From Nocardia arthritidis NBRC 100137 (GTDB lineage Bacteria; Actinomycetota; Actinomycetes; Mycobacteriales; Mycobacteriaceae), in the NCBI RefSeq assembly GCF_001612765.1, contig NZ_BDBB01000025.1, forward strand, positions 1-64,000: 64,000 nt of DNA, given 5' to 3'. The position numbers and the translations under genes are program-made. The notes beneath the pieces are model-generated. The model was not told the origin of the DNA, did not search any database, and was given only the letters and a program-made list of their open reading frames with translations. This document shows, piece after piece, positions 34,022 through 42,254 of this stretch. Position 1 is the stretch's first letter. Every line of letters begins with the position of its first letter.

Positions 34022-34939
34022 TCACCTGCTCCGGGTGCGCCGAGAACCGCCGCGTGCAGGCACTTCGCCGGGTTCGTCTCCCTTGGCGATCGGCATCCGC
34101 ACCGAGTTTCCCCACTCGGTCCAGGACCCGTCGTAGTTGCGCACTCCGTCGCGCCCGAGCAGGTAGGTCAGGACGAACCAGCTGTGGCTGGATCGCGCGC
34201 CGACTCGACTGTAGACGATCACCTCGTCCTGGCCGGCCGACGCGCGGTAGACGTCCTCGAGTTCGGCGCGCGAGCGGAAACTCCCGTCGGCGGCGACCGC
34301 CTCGGTCCACGGGACGTTCGACGCGCTGGGGATGTGGCCGCCGCGCAACGCCGCGTCCTCGGGATTGGCCGCGTCGAGCACGCGCGTGCCGGAGTATTCC
34401 TCGGCCGAGCGCACGTCGATCACCGGTTTGCCGAGGTGGGCGAGCACGTCCTCGCGGAAGGCGCGGAAGGTGCTGTCGTCCCGGCGCACGGCCGGGTAGG
34501 CGCTGCGCGCCGGATAGCCGGGCTCGAACGTCGTGTCGCGCCCCTCGGAGATCCAGGCCGCGCGTCCGCCGTCGAGCAGGCGCACGTCCTCGTGCCCGAA
34601 CAGGGTGAACACCCACGCCGTGTGCGCCGCTTGGGTGTTTCCGCGATCCCCGTAGATCACGACTGTGTCGTCACGATCTATGCCTTTGGCGCGCATGAGT
34701 TCGGTGAAGCGGGTTCCGTCGATATAGTCGCGCGTGACCGGATCGTTCAGATCGCTTCGCCAATCCAATTTGGTGGCGCCCGGAACGTGCCCGATGTCGT
34801 ACAGCAGCGTGTCCTCATTGGCCTCGATGATCTCGAGTCCCCGCGCGCCTATGTTTGCCGACAGCCACTCCGTGGTTACTAGTCGGTGAGGGTGTGCGTA
34901 GGAACCGAGTGAGGGATGAGGGTCCGGAGCGACGGGCAC
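34022..34939 (-). CDS. sseA: Two-domain rhodanese (SseA-type) with catalytic Cys replaced by Ser
   Basis: 305 residues from GTG 34939 (GAAGGA upstream; product aligns with the mycobacterial SseA N-terminus). ATG 34957 is the alternative. Two rhodanese domains are evident: an inactive N-terminal one (TTEWLSANIG ... DDTVVIYGD) and a C-terminal one with PVIDVRSAEEYSG and the active loop. That loop, CRxGERSSH in sulfurtransferases, reads YSRVGARSSH here: Ser244, codon AGT at 34208-34210 on the plus strand, one base away from TGT. Without the persulphide-forming Cys, ordinary thiosulphate sulfurtransferase activity is unlikely, though the rest of the fold looks intact. Neighbouring maf and acc genes match the conserved SseA locus. 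Confidence 0.92.
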   Translation of the reverse strand: MPVAPDPHPSLGSYAHPHRLVTTEWLSANIGARGLEIIEANEDTLLYDIGHVPGATKLDWRSDLNDPVTRDYIDGTRFTELMRAKGIDRDDTVVIYGDRGNTQAAHTAWVFTLFGHEDVRLLDGGRAAWISEGRDTTFEPGYPARSAYPAVRRDDSTFRAFREDVLAHLGKPVIDVRSAEEYSGTRVLDAANPEDAALRGGHIPSASNVPWTEAVAADGSFRSRAELEDVYRASAGQDEVIVYSRVGARSSHSWFVLTYLLGRDGVRNYDGSWTEWGNSVRMPIAKGDEPGEVPARGGSRRTRSR

Positions 34940-35043
34940 GGTGTTCGGGTCCTTCATGCATGGGTGGACGGCGGTGGCAGCGGTTCGAGGCCTCACAGCG
35001 ATGGTAGGTGTGCGGCGACAGTGACTCTCGTTTCAGATCACAA

Positions 35044-35081
35044 ATCGGATGAGGGCCGAATAAAGGGCACCTACATCCGAT
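35044..35081. promoter_or_regulatory. Inverted repeat between sseA and the SufR-like gene
   Basis: Perfect 8-bp arms ATCGGATG and CATCCGAT are separated by 22 bp, just ahead of the regulator's ribosome binding site (GGGAGGAGGGG). It lies in the 169-bp divergent gap and is a reasonable candidate for autoregulation by the HTH protein encoded next to it. Confidence 0.4.
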
Positions 35082-35108
35082 AAAGTCTCCCGGGAGGAGG
35101 GGTGAGCT

Positions 35109-35885
35109 ATGTCCGATTCTTGGCCGCGGCGGCGACTGCTCGCGATCCTACGTGGCGCCAGCGAGCCTCTCGACGCCCAGGAACTGGCCAGAATCACCGG
35201 ACAGCACGTCACCACGGTCCGGTTTCATCTCGATGTGCTCACCAGGGAATCCCTCGTCCGGCAGTTCCAGCAGCCGCCGCGCGGCCGTGGGCGGCCGCGT
35301 ATCGGATACAGCGCGGTGCAGCGATCGGTGGGTTACCAGGACCTGGCGCAAGTGCTGGCCGATCAGCTCGGCCCCGACTCGCGGCGCAGATCCGAGGCCG
35401 CGATCGCCGCGGGCCGCGCCTGGGGCAGCAGACTCGACGTGGGTGACCATCGGGTGGAGTCGCTGGAGGACGCCAAGGACCTCACCATGACGTTGATGTC
35501 GGAACTGGGCTTCGCGCCCGAGCGCGACCCGTCCTCGGAGACCGAGGGCAAGGTGCTGATCCGCCTGACGGCGTGCCCGCTGCGCGAACTGGCGCGGACA
35601 CACTCCGAGGTGGTCTGCGGCGTACACCTCGGCCTGCTCGAAGAGGTGCTCGACCGGGGCGGCGCGCACGGGACGATCGACGTGCGGATGCACTCGTTCG
35701 TCGAACCGGAGCTGTGCGTGGCCCGGCTGGAACTCATCGCGGCACAGCGCGCCGAGGCCCAGGAGGCGACGCCGGTGTCCCCGGGCGGGGACGCCGAGGC
35801 GTTCACCGCGCCGTCAGGCCGTGTGGCCCCACAGCTGCGTAACGCTGATCCCAACATCGCCAAGCAGTCGGCGCAGCAGTGGTAG
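35109..35885 (+). CDS. HTH regulator resembling Fe-S sensor SufR
   Basis: 258 residues from ATG 35109, behind GGAGGAGGGG. The N-terminal winged HTH (PRRRLLAILRGASEPLDAQE, then GQHVTTVRFHLDVLTRESLV) belongs to the ArsR/DeoR-like group. The C-terminal half holds Cys156, Cys170, His187 and Cys203, spaced C-x13-C-x16-H-x15-C, close to the C-x12-C-x13-H-x14-C pattern of SufR, which binds a 4Fe-4S cluster. This makes an iron-sulphur or redox sensor likely, but that is inference. It is divergent from the rhodanese gene, and its 3' end overlaps the convergent maf gene by 72 bp. Confidence 0.85.
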   Translation: MSDSWPRRRLLAILRGASEPLDAQELARITGQHVTTVRFHLDVLTRESLVRQFQQPPRGRGRPRIGYSAVQRSVGYQDLAQVLADQLGPDSRRRSEAAIAAGRAWGSRLDVGDHRVESLEDAKDLTMTLMSELGFAPERDPSSETEGKVLIRLTACPLRELARTHSEVVCGVHLGLLEEVLDRGGAHGTIDVRMHSFVEPELCVARLELIAAQRAEAQEATPVSPGGDAEAFTAPSGRVAPQLRNADPNIAKQSAQQW

Positions 35886-36446
35886 CCCGATGCCGATGAC
35901 GCTGGACGGGTCGCCATCGATGCGATCGACGAACCAGCCGCCCAGCCCGTCGAGGGTGAACGCGCCCGCCACCTCGAGCGGCTCACCGGTCGCGATGTAG
36001 GCGTCCAGCTCGTCCGGCTCCGGCTTGGCGAAGTGCACGGTGGTGCTGCTGCAGTCGACCGCTTCGGCGGTGATCCGGCCATCCCGCATCCGCACCACGC
36101 AGTGGCCGGTGATCAGATCCGCGCTGCGCCCGGCCATGTCGCCCCACCGCGCGCGAGCTACCTCGGGGGTGTGCGGCTTGCCCTGCAACTCGCCGTCGAC
36201 GAGCAGCATCGAATCGCAGGCCACCACAACGCAGTCGCCGGCCAACTCCGGAATGTCCGCGGCCACGGCGGCCGCTTTGGCGCGCGCCAGTTCCACCACG
36301 ATCGCGCGGGGTGGCGTGCCCTCGGGGAGGGCGGCGGCGACCGCGTCCTCATCCACGGCGGAGACCCGGACGATGGGGTCGATGCCCGCCGAGCGGAGAA
36401 CCTCCCGGCGGGCCGGGGACGCGGAAGCCAGGATCAGCCGCGTCAC
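35814..36446 (-). CDS. maf: Maf-family nucleoside triphosphate pyrophosphatase
   Basis: 210 residues from GTG 36446, whose GTGA overlaps the accE5 stop by 4 bp. Maf proteins hydrolyse non-canonical or methylated NTPs and restrain septum formation. Conserved elements are LILASASPARREVLRSAG at the N-terminus, the SAVDEDAV segment, CDSMLLVDGELQGKP (catalytic Asp region) and SSTTVHF near the middle. The last 24 codons lie opposite the end of the SufR-like gene. It is coupled to accE5, as in mycobacteria. Confidence 0.95.
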   Translation of the reverse strand: MTRLILASASPARREVLRSAGIDPIVRVSAVDEDAVAAALPEGTPPRAIVVELARAKAAAVAADIPELAGDCVVVACDSMLLVDGELQGKPHTPEVARARWGDMAGRSADLITGHCVVRMRDGRITAEAVDCSSTTVHFAKPEPDELDAYIATGEPLEVAGAFTLDGLGGWFVDRIDGDPSSVIGIGLPLLRRLLGDVGISVTQLWGHTA

Positions 36447-36778
36447 CCGCGCAAGTGGGACAGCTGCGGGAAGGCGTACGGGGAGAACGGCGAAGAGCCG
36501 CGATGCATCAGCGTCGGGTGGCCCCACATATCGGGCGGCCCGGCGGGGCCGGTGGGCGCGGCGCTGTTCGCCACGGCGGACAGCACGCACACCAGCGCGG
36601 CGAGTTCTTCGTCGCTCGGCGAGCCCTTCACGACACGGAAGAACGGCTCAGCGGTGGCCTCGGCGGATAGCGCGGCCGCGTCCGAGCCGGTGGAGGCACC
36701 GGTCTCGTCTGCGATCCGGTCGACTGTGAGATCCAGTTCGACGGCGCTCAACACATCTTCTTCTGCCACGGTCGTCAC
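36443..36778 (-). CDS. accE5: Acyl-CoA carboxylase epsilon subunit
   Basis: 111 residues from GTG 36778, with GAGAGGACC upstream. The central EPFFRVVKGSPSDEELAALVCVL is the epsilon-subunit signature. These short proteins stabilise the AccA3-AccD5 complex and raise activity. An acidic, disordered N-terminal 45 residues and a C-terminal Pro/Ser-rich tail (WGHPTLMHRGSSPFSPY) are typical. It lies 191 bp downstream of accD5 and overlaps maf by 4 bp, so accD5-accE5-maf are likely one transcript. Confidence 0.94.
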   Translation of the reverse strand: MTTVAEEDVLSAVELDLTVDRIADETGASTGSDAAALSAEATAEPFFRVVKGSPSDEELAALVCVLSAVANSAAPTGPAGPPDMWGHPTLMHRGSSPFSPYAFPQLSHLRG

Positions 36779-36969
36779 AGTGCCAGGTCCTCTCTTCGCC
36801 TCTATCAGCGGACTGATCAGGCTATTCCCGTTTTCCGACTAGCTACGGATGAAGCAATCGTCCTCGGATGCACTCATTGCGTCTCTGCAACAAGCCGGTA
36901 CACGCCAGAGTAAGTGTTACCGAGGCCGATGCCATCCTTTGTGCGCGGCCTATCGAGCGTATCGCTCGA

Positions 36970-38610
36970 TCACAGCGGGATGTTGCCGTGTTTCTTCGGC
37001 GGAAGGGTCACCATCTTGCGTTCGAGCAGTCGCAGCGCGGACACGATCTGGCCGCGCGTGTGCGACGGCGGGATCACCGCGTCCACGTATCCGCGCTCGG
37101 CGGCGACGTACGGGTTCACGAGCGTGTCCTCGTATTCGTTCTGGAGCTCGAGCCGCAGCGCATCGACGTCTCCGCCCTCTTTGGCGGCCTGCTGCAGCTG
37201 CTTGCGGTAGACGAATCCGACGGCGCCGGAAGCGCCCATGACGGCGATCTGGGCGGTGGGCCAGGCGAGGTTCACATCGGCGCCCATGTGCTTGGAACCC
37301 ATGACGTCGTAGGCGCCGCCGTAGGCCTTGCGGGTGATGATCGTGATTTTGCCCACAGTGGCCTCGCCGTAGGCGTACAGCAGCTTCGCGCCGCGCCGGA
37401 TGATGCCGTTGTACTCCTGCCCGGTACCGGGCAGGAAGCCGGGCACGTCGACCAGGGTGATGATCGGAATGTTGAACGCGTCGCAGGTGCGCACGAAGCG
37501 TGCGGCCTTCTCCGAGGCGTCGATGTCCAAGCAGCCCGCGAACTGGGTGGGCTGGTTGGCCACGATGCCGACGCTGCGGCCGTCGATCCGGCCGAAGCCG
37601 ACGATGATGTTCATCGCGCGCTCGGCCTGCACCTCGAGGAACTCGTCGTCGTCGAGCAGACGCCGGATCACCTCGTGCATGTCGTAGGGCTGGTTCGGCG
37701 AGTCCGGGATGATCGAGTCCAGCTCGAGGTCCTCGTCGGTGAGCGAGTCCTCGATCGCGCCGTCGATCGGGTCGGTGGCCGGGAAGCGGGGCGCATCGGC
37801 CCGGTTGTTGCTCGGCAGGTAGGACAGCAGGTCCTTGACGTAATCCAGGGCGTCCTGCTCGCCGGAGGCGACGTAGTGCGCGACGCCGGACTTGGTCATG
37901 TGCGTGTGCGCGCCGCCCAGGTCCTCCATGGTGACGTCCTCACCGGTGACCGTCTTGATGACGTCCGGGCCGGTGACGAACATCTGGCTGGTGCCGTCGA
38001 CCATGACGACGAAGTCGGTCAGCGCCGGGGAGTACACGTGGCCGCCGGCGGCCGGGCCCATGATCAGCGAGATCTGCGGGATCACGCCCGAGGCCTGGAT
38101 GTTGCGGTGGAAGATCTCGCCGTAGAGACCGAGCGAGACCACGCCCTCCTGGATGCGGGCGCCCGCGCCCTCGTTGATGCCGATCAGCGGGCGGCCGGTC
38201 TTCAGCGCCAGGTCCATCACCTTGACGATCTTCTCGCCGTAGACCTCGCCGAGGCTGCCGCCGAACACCGTGACGTCCTGGCTGAAGATGCAGACGTCGC
38301 GGCCGTCGATGGTGCCGTAACCGGTCACCACGCCGTCGCCGAGCGGGCGGTTGTTCTCCAGGCCGAAGTTGACGCTGCGGTGGCGGGCCAGGGCGTCGAG
38401 TTCGACGAAGGACCCTTCGTCCAGCAGCGCCAGGATGCGCTCGCGGGCGGTCATCTTGCCCTTCGCGTGCACCTTGTCGACCGCGGCCTCACCCATCGGG
38501 TGCTTGGCCTCTTCCAGCCGATTCCGCAGGTCAGCCAGCTTCCCGGCGGTGGTGTGGATATCGGGGGAGCCCGCCGGACCTGATGCGGGCTGCTGCTGGA
38601 CACTCGTCAT
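36970..38610 (-). CDS. accD5: Acyl/propionyl-CoA carboxylase beta subunit
   Basis: 546 residues from ATG 38610, where the product starts MTSVQQQPASG as expected; upstream frame is not conserved-looking. It is the carboxyltransferase that moves CO2 from biotin to propionyl- or acetyl-CoA, forming a beta6 core. N-half motifs LLDEGSFVELDALARHRS, GDGVVTGYGTIDGRDV and GGSLGEVYGEKIVKVMDLA, plus INEGAGARIQEGV and MGPAAGGHVYSPALTDF, form the acyl-CoA site. The C-half has DVPGFLPGTGQEYNG and MGSKHMGADVNLAWP for biotin. It works with AccA3 and AccE5. birA is divergent, 421 bp away, with one small gene between. Confidence 0.97.
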   Translation of the reverse strand: MTSVQQQPASGPAGSPDIHTTAGKLADLRNRLEEAKHPMGEAAVDKVHAKGKMTARERILALLDEGSFVELDALARHRSVNFGLENNRPLGDGVVTGYGTIDGRDVCIFSQDVTVFGGSLGEVYGEKIVKVMDLALKTGRPLIGINEGAGARIQEGVVSLGLYGEIFHRNIQASGVIPQISLIMGPAAGGHVYSPALTDFVVMVDGTSQMFVTGPDVIKTVTGEDVTMEDLGGAHTHMTKSGVAHYVASGEQDALDYVKDLLSYLPSNNRADAPRFPATDPIDGAIEDSLTDEDLELDSIIPDSPNQPYDMHEVIRRLLDDDEFLEVQAERAMNIIVGFGRIDGRSVGIVANQPTQFAGCLDIDASEKAARFVRTCDAFNIPIITLVDVPGFLPGTGQEYNGIIRRGAKLLYAYGEATVGKITIITRKAYGGAYDVMGSKHMGADVNLAWPTAQIAVMGASGAVGFVYRKQLQQAAKEGGDVDALRLELQNEYEDTLVNPYVAAERGYVDAVIPPSHTRGQIVSALRLLERKMVTLPPKKHGNIPL

Positions 38611-38814
38611 GGCATCGGAGTGTAACCAGTACCAGCGTTTACTTTCTAACCAAGACCGGGCTACCGGCGAGTAGAAAACCGCAGCTAGATCAATTTTCCC
38701 AGGCAAACTTCCTGGTCGGTAGCAGGGTTCGGAAGGCGGAAAATGAGTATCGCCGACCGGTCCTGCCCACCTAGCCTGAGGGCGACGGATTTCCGAGCGG
38801 GGGAGGAGCACGTC

Positions 38815-39003
38815 ATGTGGGAATGGGGTAGAACTCGCGCGGAGTACGCCGCCGAGACGGCGTGGACGCGGACCGCCGAGGCGCCGCCGAAGTACGGCGA
38901 GCCCGAGGTGTGGGCCGAGGCGGCCGAAGGCGAGCGGGAGGACGGCGACGGAATGGGCGCGGCGGCGCGCGACCCGATTATCTCGTATGACCTGGTCGGG
39001 TAG
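38815..39003 (+). CDS. Small acidic hypothetical protein (62 aa)
   Basis: ATG 38815 follows a strong GGGAGGAG at 7 bp, starting a 62-residue frame (MWEWGRTRAEYAAETAWTRT). The product is rich in Glu, Ala and Trp, has no hydrophobic segment, and ends IISYDLVG. It is 28 bp ahead of birA on the same strand, so it probably leads the birA transcript. I recognise no family. The ribosome site and codon bias make translation likely. Confidence 0.55.
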   Translation: MWEWGRTRAEYAAETAWTRTAEAPPKYGEPEVWAEAAEGEREDGDGMGAAARDPIISYDLVG

Positions 39004-39031
39004 CGCCCGGCACGCCGAGTAGCCTGCCGGT

Positions 39032-39838
39032 GTGCAGAGGCCACCGTTGGATGCAGAGCAGTTGCGGCGCAGTGCCGTCGAGTCGCCCGAGCTGTCGTTC
39101 TTCACGCGGATCGACGTGGTCGAGTCGACCGGGTCCACGAACGCGGATCTGATCGCACGGGCGGCCGATCCGGCCGCCGACCGCGTGGTTCTGCTGGCGG
39201 AGACCCAGGTGCAGGGTCGCGGCAGGCACGCGCGCACCTGGGTCAGCCCGCCGCGGGCGCAGCTGGCGATGTCGCTGCTCGTGCGGTTGCCCGGGATCGG
39301 CCCCGCCTCGCTCGCTTGGCTGGCACTGCTGACCGGCGTGGCCGTGGTCGACGCGCTGCGGGCCTCGGCGGGCGTGCCCGCGGAACTCAAATGGCCCAAC
39401 GACGTGCTGATCGAGGGCCGCAAGGTGGCCGGCATCCTGGCCGAGGTCGCGGCGAGCGCGGAGGGCGGCGCGCCCGCCGTGGTGATCGGGCTCGGACTCA
39501 ACGTGAGCCTGACCGAAGAGGAACTGCCGGTGCCGCACGCCACCTCGCTCACCATCGCCGGCGCGCGGCAGACCGATCGCACGGTGCTCGTGCGATCCCT
39601 GCTGACCGAGTTCGCCCGCCGCTTCACCGCGTGGCGCGACGCGGACTGGGCGATCGACGAACTGGCCGCCGCCTATCGCGAGCGGTGCGCCACGATCGGC
39701 GCCGAGGTCCGTGCCGAACTGCCCGGGGACCGGATGCTGACCGGCGTCGCCGAGGGCGTCGACGAGTACGGCCGCCTGCTCATCGGCGGGCAAGCGGTAT
39801 CCGCCGGCGACGTCACGCATCTGCGCGCCCAGTACTGA
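39032..39838 (+). CDS. birA: Biotin--[acyl-CoA carboxylase] ligase
   Basis: 268 residues from GTG 39032. It activates biotin with ATP and attaches it to the AccA3 biotinyl Lys. The catalytic domain shows STGSTNADLIARA, the nucleotide loop QVQGRGRHARTWVSP, AQLAMSLLVRLP, and KWPNDVLIEGRKVAGILAE, then VVIGLGLNVSL. There is no N-terminal HTH, so it is the non-regulatory (group I) form. A C-terminal SH3-like cap (GDRMLTGVAEGVDEYGRLL) completes it. Placement opposite accD5 keeps the enzyme with its substrates. Confidence 0.96.
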   Translation: MQRPPLDAEQLRRSAVESPELSFFTRIDVVESTGSTNADLIARAADPAADRVVLLAETQVQGRGRHARTWVSPPRAQLAMSLLVRLPGIGPASLAWLALLTGVAVVDALRASAGVPAELKWPNDVLIEGRKVAGILAEVAASAEGGAPAVVIGLGLNVSLTEEELPVPHATSLTIAGARQTDRTVLVRSLLTEFARRFTAWRDADWAIDELAAAYRERCATIGAEVRAELPGDRMLTGVAEGVDEYGRLLIGGQAVSAGDVTHLRAQY

Positions 39839-39850
39839 GCGCCGGACCGC

Positions 39851-39880
39851 CCGGCGGCGCGGCGGGCGCCGCGCCGCCGG
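39851..39880. terminator. Hairpin between convergent birA and desaturase
   Basis: Perfect 13-bp stem (arm CCGGCGGCGCGGC) with a GGGC loop, placed 12 bp after the birA stop and 19 bp from the desaturase stop. It is symmetrical and can serve both strands. Confidence 0.65.
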
Positions 39881-39899
39881 CAACGTGCGGCTGCGTGCC

Positions 39900-40853
39900 T
39901 CAGACGCGCTGGGCGACGCCGCGCGAGGCATCCCGGGCGAGGGCGCGATCGCGCTGCTCCTCGAACTTGATCACGTCGTTACTCAGCTTCTCCAGGAACG
40001 CGCCCAGTTCGTCGCGCGCCTGCTCGCCGCGCGGCCCGTAATCGGAGCGCTCGAAGACGTTCCACTGCTTGAGCACCGGCTGGAGCACCTCCTCCAGATG
40101 CTGGCGCAGATCGTAGATGCCGTGCTTGGCCATCAGCACGCCGTAGCGGCGGAAATTCGGCATCCCGGCGCCGGGCATCAGGAAATTGCGCACGATCCTG
40201 GTGATCGCGGGCAGCGCTTGGTCGGGGACCAGGTCGAGCGCGGCGCCGCACACCGAGCGATAGAAGATCATGTGCAGGTTCTCGTCGGCGGAAATGCGCT
40301 GGAGCAGGCGGTCGGCCACGGCGTCGTTGCACGCCTTGCCCGTATTGCGGTGCGACACACGGGTGGCCAGCTCCTGGAAGGTGACGTACGCGACGCTCGC
40401 CAGGAATCCGCCCCACCCCTCCGGTGACTGGACGCCGTTGCTCATGTGGATCATCCGCGCCTGTTCCAGGGCGACCGGATCGACGGCGCGGGTGACGACC
40501 AAGTAGTCCCGCATGGCGATGCCGTGGCGATTCTCCTCGGCGGTCCACCGGTCGACCCAGGTGCCCCACGGACCGTCCTCGGAGAAGTTCTGCGCGATCT
40601 CCCGGTGATAGGAGGGCAAATTGTCCTCGGTGAGCAGATTGGTGATCATGGCGACCCGGGCGACCTCGCTGAGGTGCGATTGCTCCGGTTCCCAGTCGAC
40701 GCCGCCCAGTGCGGCGAAATTGCGGCCCTGGCTCCACGGCACGTAATCGTGGGGGTTCCAGTCTTTCGCCATGGACAGGTGCCGATTGACATTCTCTTCG
40801 GCGACGGGCTCGAGTTCGGCCAGGATTTGCAGCGGGGTCAGGTCTTTGGTCAC
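39900..40853 (-). CDS. Acyl-ACP desaturase (soluble, di-iron)
   Basis: 317 residues from GTG 40853, with GGAGG upstream; the 27-codon extension has no ribosome site. It belongs to the soluble fatty-acid desaturase (DesA) family of actinobacteria. Iron ligands are visible: an early Glu (LLTEDNLPSYH), EENRHG (TAEENRHGIAM), a mid-chain Glu in TFQELATRVSH and ISADENLHMIFY. It would introduce a double bond into an acyl-ACP using O2 and reduced ferredoxin. Mycobacterial DesA1/DesA2 act in mycolate or oleate synthesis. No redox partner lies nearby. Confidence 0.92.
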   Translation of the reverse strand: MTKDLTPLQILAELEPVAEENVNRHLSMAKDWNPHDYVPWSQGRNFAALGGVDWEPEQSHLSEVARVAMITNLLTEDNLPSYHREIAQNFSEDGPWGTWVDRWTAEENRHGIAMRDYLVVTRAVDPVALEQARMIHMSNGVQSPEGWGGFLASVAYVTFQELATRVSHRNTGKACNDAVADRLLQRISADENLHMIFYRSVCGAALDLVPDQALPAITRIVRNFLMPGAGMPNFRRYGVLMAKHGIYDLRQHLEEVLQPVLKQWNVFERSDYGPRGEQARDELGAFLEKLSNDVIKFEEQRDRALARDASRGVAQRV

Positions 40854-41012
40854 GCGTTCCTCCACGGTCGGAATCGACGATGATGGTGAGCCGGGCGTTG
40901 CGCGATACAGAGAGCCACTGCGCGGAATCGTCACACGCAGGGTGCCGATTGTGCAGCATGACGCGCTGCGGTGTCAGCCGTTCCGACATCTTCAGGCGGT
41001 AGTGTTCCTGAC

Positions 41013-41558
41013 ATGGGTTATCCGGAGGATGTGCTGGCGCCCGAGGAACAGCTGCTGCTGCATCGCCACCCGCATTGGAAGATGCTCTTCTGGCCGATCG
41101 TGACGCTCATCGTGGCCACCGCGCTCGCCGGTTTCGCAGGGGGACTCGTCTCGCAGAAGGCCACGGGCACCACCGCCTCGGCGCTGCTCGTCACGGTGCT
41201 CGTGGTGTATCTGGCGATCCTGCTATGGCGTTGTGCCGCACCGGTTATCCGATGGAAGTCGACGCATTTCATCATCACCGACCGGCGGGTGCTGGTGCGT
41301 CAGGGCGTGCTCACCCACAGCGGAATCGACATCCCGATGAGCCGGATCTCCAGCGTGCAGTTCCGGCACGGACTCTTCGATCGGCTGCTCGGCACCGGGA
41401 CGCTGATCATCGAGTCGTCCTCCTCGGAGCCGCTGGAATACGACGACATCCCGTCGGTCCAGCAGGTGCACGCGCTGCTGTACCACCAGGTGTTCGAGGT
41501 CGAACGCCATCGCGATGGCCGAGACGAGCGCCGGGACGACCGTCGCAGCTACCGGTGA
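41013..41558 (+). CDS. Membrane protein with bacterial PH domain (YdbS-like)
   Basis: 181 residues from ATG 41013. After an N-terminal PEEQLLLHRHPHWKML come two hydrophobic helices (FWPIVTLIVATALAGFAGGL and LLVTVLVVYLAILLW) and then a cytoplasmic PH-like domain (THFIITDRRVLVRQGVLTHS, MSRISSVQFRHGLFDRLLGT, LIIESSSSEPLEYDDIPSVQ) typical of bPH2/DUF304 proteins. A polar Arg/Asp-rich tail ends it. The mycobacterial orthologue next to birA is Rv3278c. Function unknown; PH domains of this kind may sense membrane state. It is 17 bp before the response regulator. Confidence 0.9.
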   Translation: MGYPEDVLAPEEQLLLHRHPHWKMLFWPIVTLIVATALAGFAGGLVSQKATGTTASALLVTVLVVYLAILLWRCAAPVIRWKSTHFIITDRRVLVRQGVLTHSGIDIPMSRISSVQFRHGLFDRLLGTGTLIIESSSSEPLEYDDIPSVQQVHALLYHQVFEVERHRDGRDERRDDRRSYR

Positions 41559-41575
41559 GCCCGTAACCTGGGCGT

Positions 41576-42253
41576 ATGACCGCTGTACTGCTGGCCGAGG
41601 ACGACGACGCCATCGCGGCCCCGCTGTCGCGCGCGCTCGGCCGCGAGGGCTACTCGGTGACCGTCGAGAGTTTCGGCCCGGCCGTGCTGCAACGAGCCCT
41701 GGAAGGCGGCCATGATCTGCTCATCCTCGACCTCGGCCTGCCCGGCATGGACGGGCTGGAGGTATGCCGTCAGGTGCGCGCTCGCGGCGCGGATCTGGCC
41801 GTGCTGATGCTCACCGCGCGCACCGACGAAGTGGATTTCGTGGTGGGGCTGGACGCGGGCGCAGACGACTACGTCGGCAAGCCGTTCCGCCTCGCCGAGC
41901 TGCTGGCCCGGGTGCGAGCGCTGTTGCGGCGCAGCGGAATCGGCGACGACACGGTCGAGGTCGGGGGGATCCGCCTGGAGCCCGCGGCGCGGCGCGTGCT
42001 GGTCAACGGAGTCGAAATCGGTTTGGCCAACAAGGAATACGAGTTGCTCAAGGTACTGATCGACCGGGCGGGCCAGGTGGTGGCGCGCGAGACCATCCTG
42101 CGCGAGGTGTGGGGCGACGCGGAGTTGCGCGGTTCCAAGACGTTGGACATGCACATGTCCTGGTTGCGCCGAAAGATCGGCGACGAGGGCCCCATGGCCG
42201 AACGGCGCATCGTCACCGTGCGCGGGGTCGGTTTCCGGCTGAATACCGACTGA
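41576..42253 (+). CDS. OmpR-family response regulator
   Basis: 225 residues. The receiver domain has the acidic pair EDDD near residues 8-11, phospho-acceptor Asp52 in LILDLGLPGMDG, the switch Thr in MLTAR and Lys102 in YVGKPF. The C-terminal winged HTH (LANKEYELLKVLIDRAGQVV ... MHMSWLRRKIGDEG) binds DNA. It is directly followed, one base after its stop, by the cognate sensor kinase, so the two are co-expressed. The signal and targets are not evident from the context. Confidence 0.95.
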   Translation: MTAVLLAEDDDAIAAPLSRALGREGYSVTVESFGPAVLQRALEGGHDLLILDLGLPGMDGLEVCRQVRARGADLAVLMLTARTDEVDFVVGLDAGADDYVGKPFRLAELLARVRALLRRSGIGDDTVEVGGIRLEPAARRVLVNGVEIGLANKEYELLKVLIDRAGQVVARETILREVWGDAELRGSKTLDMHMSWLRRKIGDEGPMAERRIVTVRGVGFRLNTD

Positions 42254-42254
42254 C

